From NCBI RefSeq assembly GCF_004795055.1, contig NZ_SSBJ01000004.1, forward strand, positions 62,001 to 126,000: 64,000 nucleotides of DNA, written 5' to 3'. This DNA comes from Streptomyces sp. A1136. GTDB taxonomy: Bacteria > Actinomycetota > Actinomycetes > Streptomycetales > Streptomycetaceae. The position numbers and the translations under genes are program-made. The notes under the pieces are model-generated. The model was not told the DNA's origin, did no database searches, and worked only from the letters and a program-made list of their open reading frames with translations. Positions 62,863 to 64,000 of the stretch are shown here, in pieces (position 1 is the first letter of the stretch; each line of letters opens with the position of its first letter).

Positions 62863-63819
62863 TCAAGCCTGTCGGGCGCTCGACTGCCACTCCCGGGGCG
62901 ACATGCCGTACGCGGCGCGGAAGGCCCGGCTGAAGTGGGAGGGGTTCACGAAACCCCACCGCTGGGCGACCGCCGACACGGTCGGCGCGGAACCCGAAGG
63001 CCTCGCGAGCTCACGGCGGCACCGATCGAGGCGCTCGCGGTGGATCCAGCGCCCGACCGTCGCCTCCTCCGCCCGGAACAGTTTGTGCAGGTACCGCACG
63101 GACATGTGGTGCGCCGACGCGATCCTCTCAGGGCAGAGGTCGGGGTCCGCCAGGTGCAGCAGGATGTACTCCTTGACGCGTGCCAGCATCCCGCGGGCCG
63201 CCTCCGACGCGTGGGGGTTCAGCCGTCCCTGCCGCTCCCGTACGAGGACGGTCAGCAGGTCCGCGGCGGTCATCGCGAGTTGACGGCCGGTGTAGGGGTC
63301 GAAGTCCGCGGCCCGTTCGGCGAGCCGCGCCAGGTACCCGGCCACCAGGCCGCCCGTCCCGCGGTCGGCGCCGAATACGGTCCCCGTCACCGCCCGCAGG
63401 TCCCCGTCCGACACCCCGAGCCCCTGCTTCGGCACCCGGAAGGCGGTGAAGCGGAAGTCGTCCGGCTGCTCCCTCTTGTAGGGCTTCCCGGCGTCGGAAC
63501 AAGTGAAGGTGCCGGGTCTGACCAGGGCCTGGCGTCCGTCCTGGGTGAGCCTGGCGGTACCCCGGTGCTGCAGGGTGACCGTGACGTACTCAGCACCGCC
63601 CCGGGATATCAGGCGTCTGTCACGCGTCACCGTCTGCGGGCCCGCTTCGACGACGGAGATCTGCAGGGGGCCGAGCCGATCGCTGGCGATCGTCCCCACC
63701 GAGGGCTCGGCTTCGTGCAGCGAGACGTCGAGCGGTATGAAGGTGTCGGACACCACGCTGTGCCAGTAGTCGGCCCGTTCGGTGGCCGACAGGGGGAGGG
63801 TGGACAGCACGACGGACAT
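62863..63819 (-). CDS. AraC-family regulator (XylS/AraC_binding_2 type)
   Basis: A 318-residue regulator. The N-terminal sensor region (about 1-190) starts LPLSATERADYWHSVVSDTFIPLD and has VTVTLQHRGTARLTQDGRQALV; the C-terminal AraC domain has ERIASAHHMSVRYLHKLFRAEEATVGRWI and VAQRWGFVNPSHFSRAFRAAYG (two helix-turn-helix motifs). AAGGAG lies six bases before ATG 63819. It is convergent with the cluster and is the obvious candidate to activate it, by analogy with XylS-type activators of detoxification and catabolic genes. Confidence 0.9.
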   Translation of the reverse strand: MSVVLSTLPLSATERADYWHSVVSDTFIPLDVSLHEAEPSVGTIASDRLGPLQISVVEAGPQTVTRDRRLISRGGAEYVTVTLQHRGTARLTQDGRQALVRPGTFTCSDAGKPYKREQPDDFRFTAFRVPKQGLGVSDGDLRAVTGTVFGADRGTGGLVAGYLARLAERAADFDPYTGRQLAMTAADLLTVLVRERQGRLNPHASEAARGMLARVKEYILLHLADPDLCPERIASAHHMSVRYLHKLFRAEEATVGRWIHRERLDRCRRELARPSGSAPTVSAVAQRWGFVNPSHFSRAFRAAYGMSPREWQSSARQA

Positions 63820-64000
63820 CGTGACTCCTTGGTGCGTTCGTGCGGGCACCGTGCGTGACCGAGCCGAAGCAGAGGGAAGCGCGGTCCGTGATGCCGTGGA
63901 TCGGAGAGGGAAGAGCGGGTCTGCGGGATGCGCCTGCGGGGTCCGTCGCGCCGGTGCGGGGCGCGGGGCGCCGCGATCCGCGACGCGAACGGGCGGCCGA
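63820..64000. other. Right edge of window, upstream of AraC gene
   Basis: These 181 bases hold the AraC ribosome site and presumably its promoter. No gene or repeat is seen before the window ends. Confidence 0.4.

Overview
This is a very GC-rich window with high third-position GC, many GTG starts, Shine-Dalgarno sites of the AGGAGG type and frequent GTGA or ATGA gene overlaps. Its families point to Streptomyces or a close relative: WYL regulators, a TIGR04222-type membrane protein, a mycothiol-dependent-type DinB protein, a GPP34 protein, an MpaB/DUF2236 oxygenase, and TTA leucine codons in only two of the reading frames I scanned. The genes are mostly accessory: no rRNA, tRNA, ribosomal or replication genes were found. 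I cannot name the species.

Layout. 1-3.3 kb: two minus-strand secreted proteins (DUF1996; discoidin plus beta-helix) with a LacI-type palindrome. 3.8-5.7 kb: secreted HAD phosphatase, SnoaL-like protein, small zinc-finger-like protein and a broken XRE regulator. 5.9-9.0 kb: GH65 phosphorylase-like enzyme overlapping a beta-phosphoglucomutase-like HAD. 9.1-15.1 kb: FtsX permease, ATPase, response regulator and an unusual histidine kinase. 15.1-16.6 kb: MepB-like protein and a decayed IS982 transposase. 16.8-18.4 kb: flavin reductase-like and two-domain VOC proteins. 18.4-24.4 kb: Orn/Lys/Arg decarboxylase, pyruvate-oxidase-like ThDP enzyme and FMN glutamate-synthase-like enzyme, all minus strand. 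24.7-26.8 kb: ABC exporter preceded by a coupled 39-aa ORF. 27.2-29.0 kb: two membrane proteins, the second with a Cys-Gly tail and a TTA codon. 29.1-32.1 kb: His/Cys-containing secreted protein, cysteine-synthase-like enzyme and MFS transporter. 32.4-34.8 kb: GPP34 protein, HEAT-repeat protein and a MerR-HEAT fusion behind a MerR-type promoter. 34.9-36.9 kb: dienelactone hydrolase and an AraC regulator flanking a hexanucleotide repeat.

37.8-40.9 kb: class II aldolase, TetR, alpha/beta hydrolase and ABM monooxygenase, with two tandem operator palindromes at the front and a strong terminator at the end. 40.9-42.6 kb: CsbD, a small basic protein, GlsB and LysR. 42.7-45.9 kb: DinB-type protein, a SufR-like regulator with its probable operator, and small membrane proteins. 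45.9-47.4 kb: DUF3224 and a WYL regulator divergent around a perfect 19-bp inverted repeat. 47.7-50.3 kb: a small partner protein, a prenyl diphosphate synthase and an MpaB/DUF2236 oxygenase, a possible compact isoprenoid module. 51.7-62.9 kb: twelve plus-strand genes for detoxification and redox functions, with a convergent AraC regulator at the end and an exact (Gly-Ser-Thr)14 tail in a flavin monooxygenase.

How the genes work together. Several short transcription units carry their own regulator and a visible operator (TetR, WYL, SufR-like, MerR-HEAT), so much of the window looks like self-contained response modules. The best candidates for something undescribed are the prenyl synthase/MpaB module, the secreted metal-ligand-like protein with cysteine-synthase-like enzyme and MFS, the MerR-HEAT pair, and the coupled 39-aa ORF before the ABC exporter. 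All functional links are inference from order and family.
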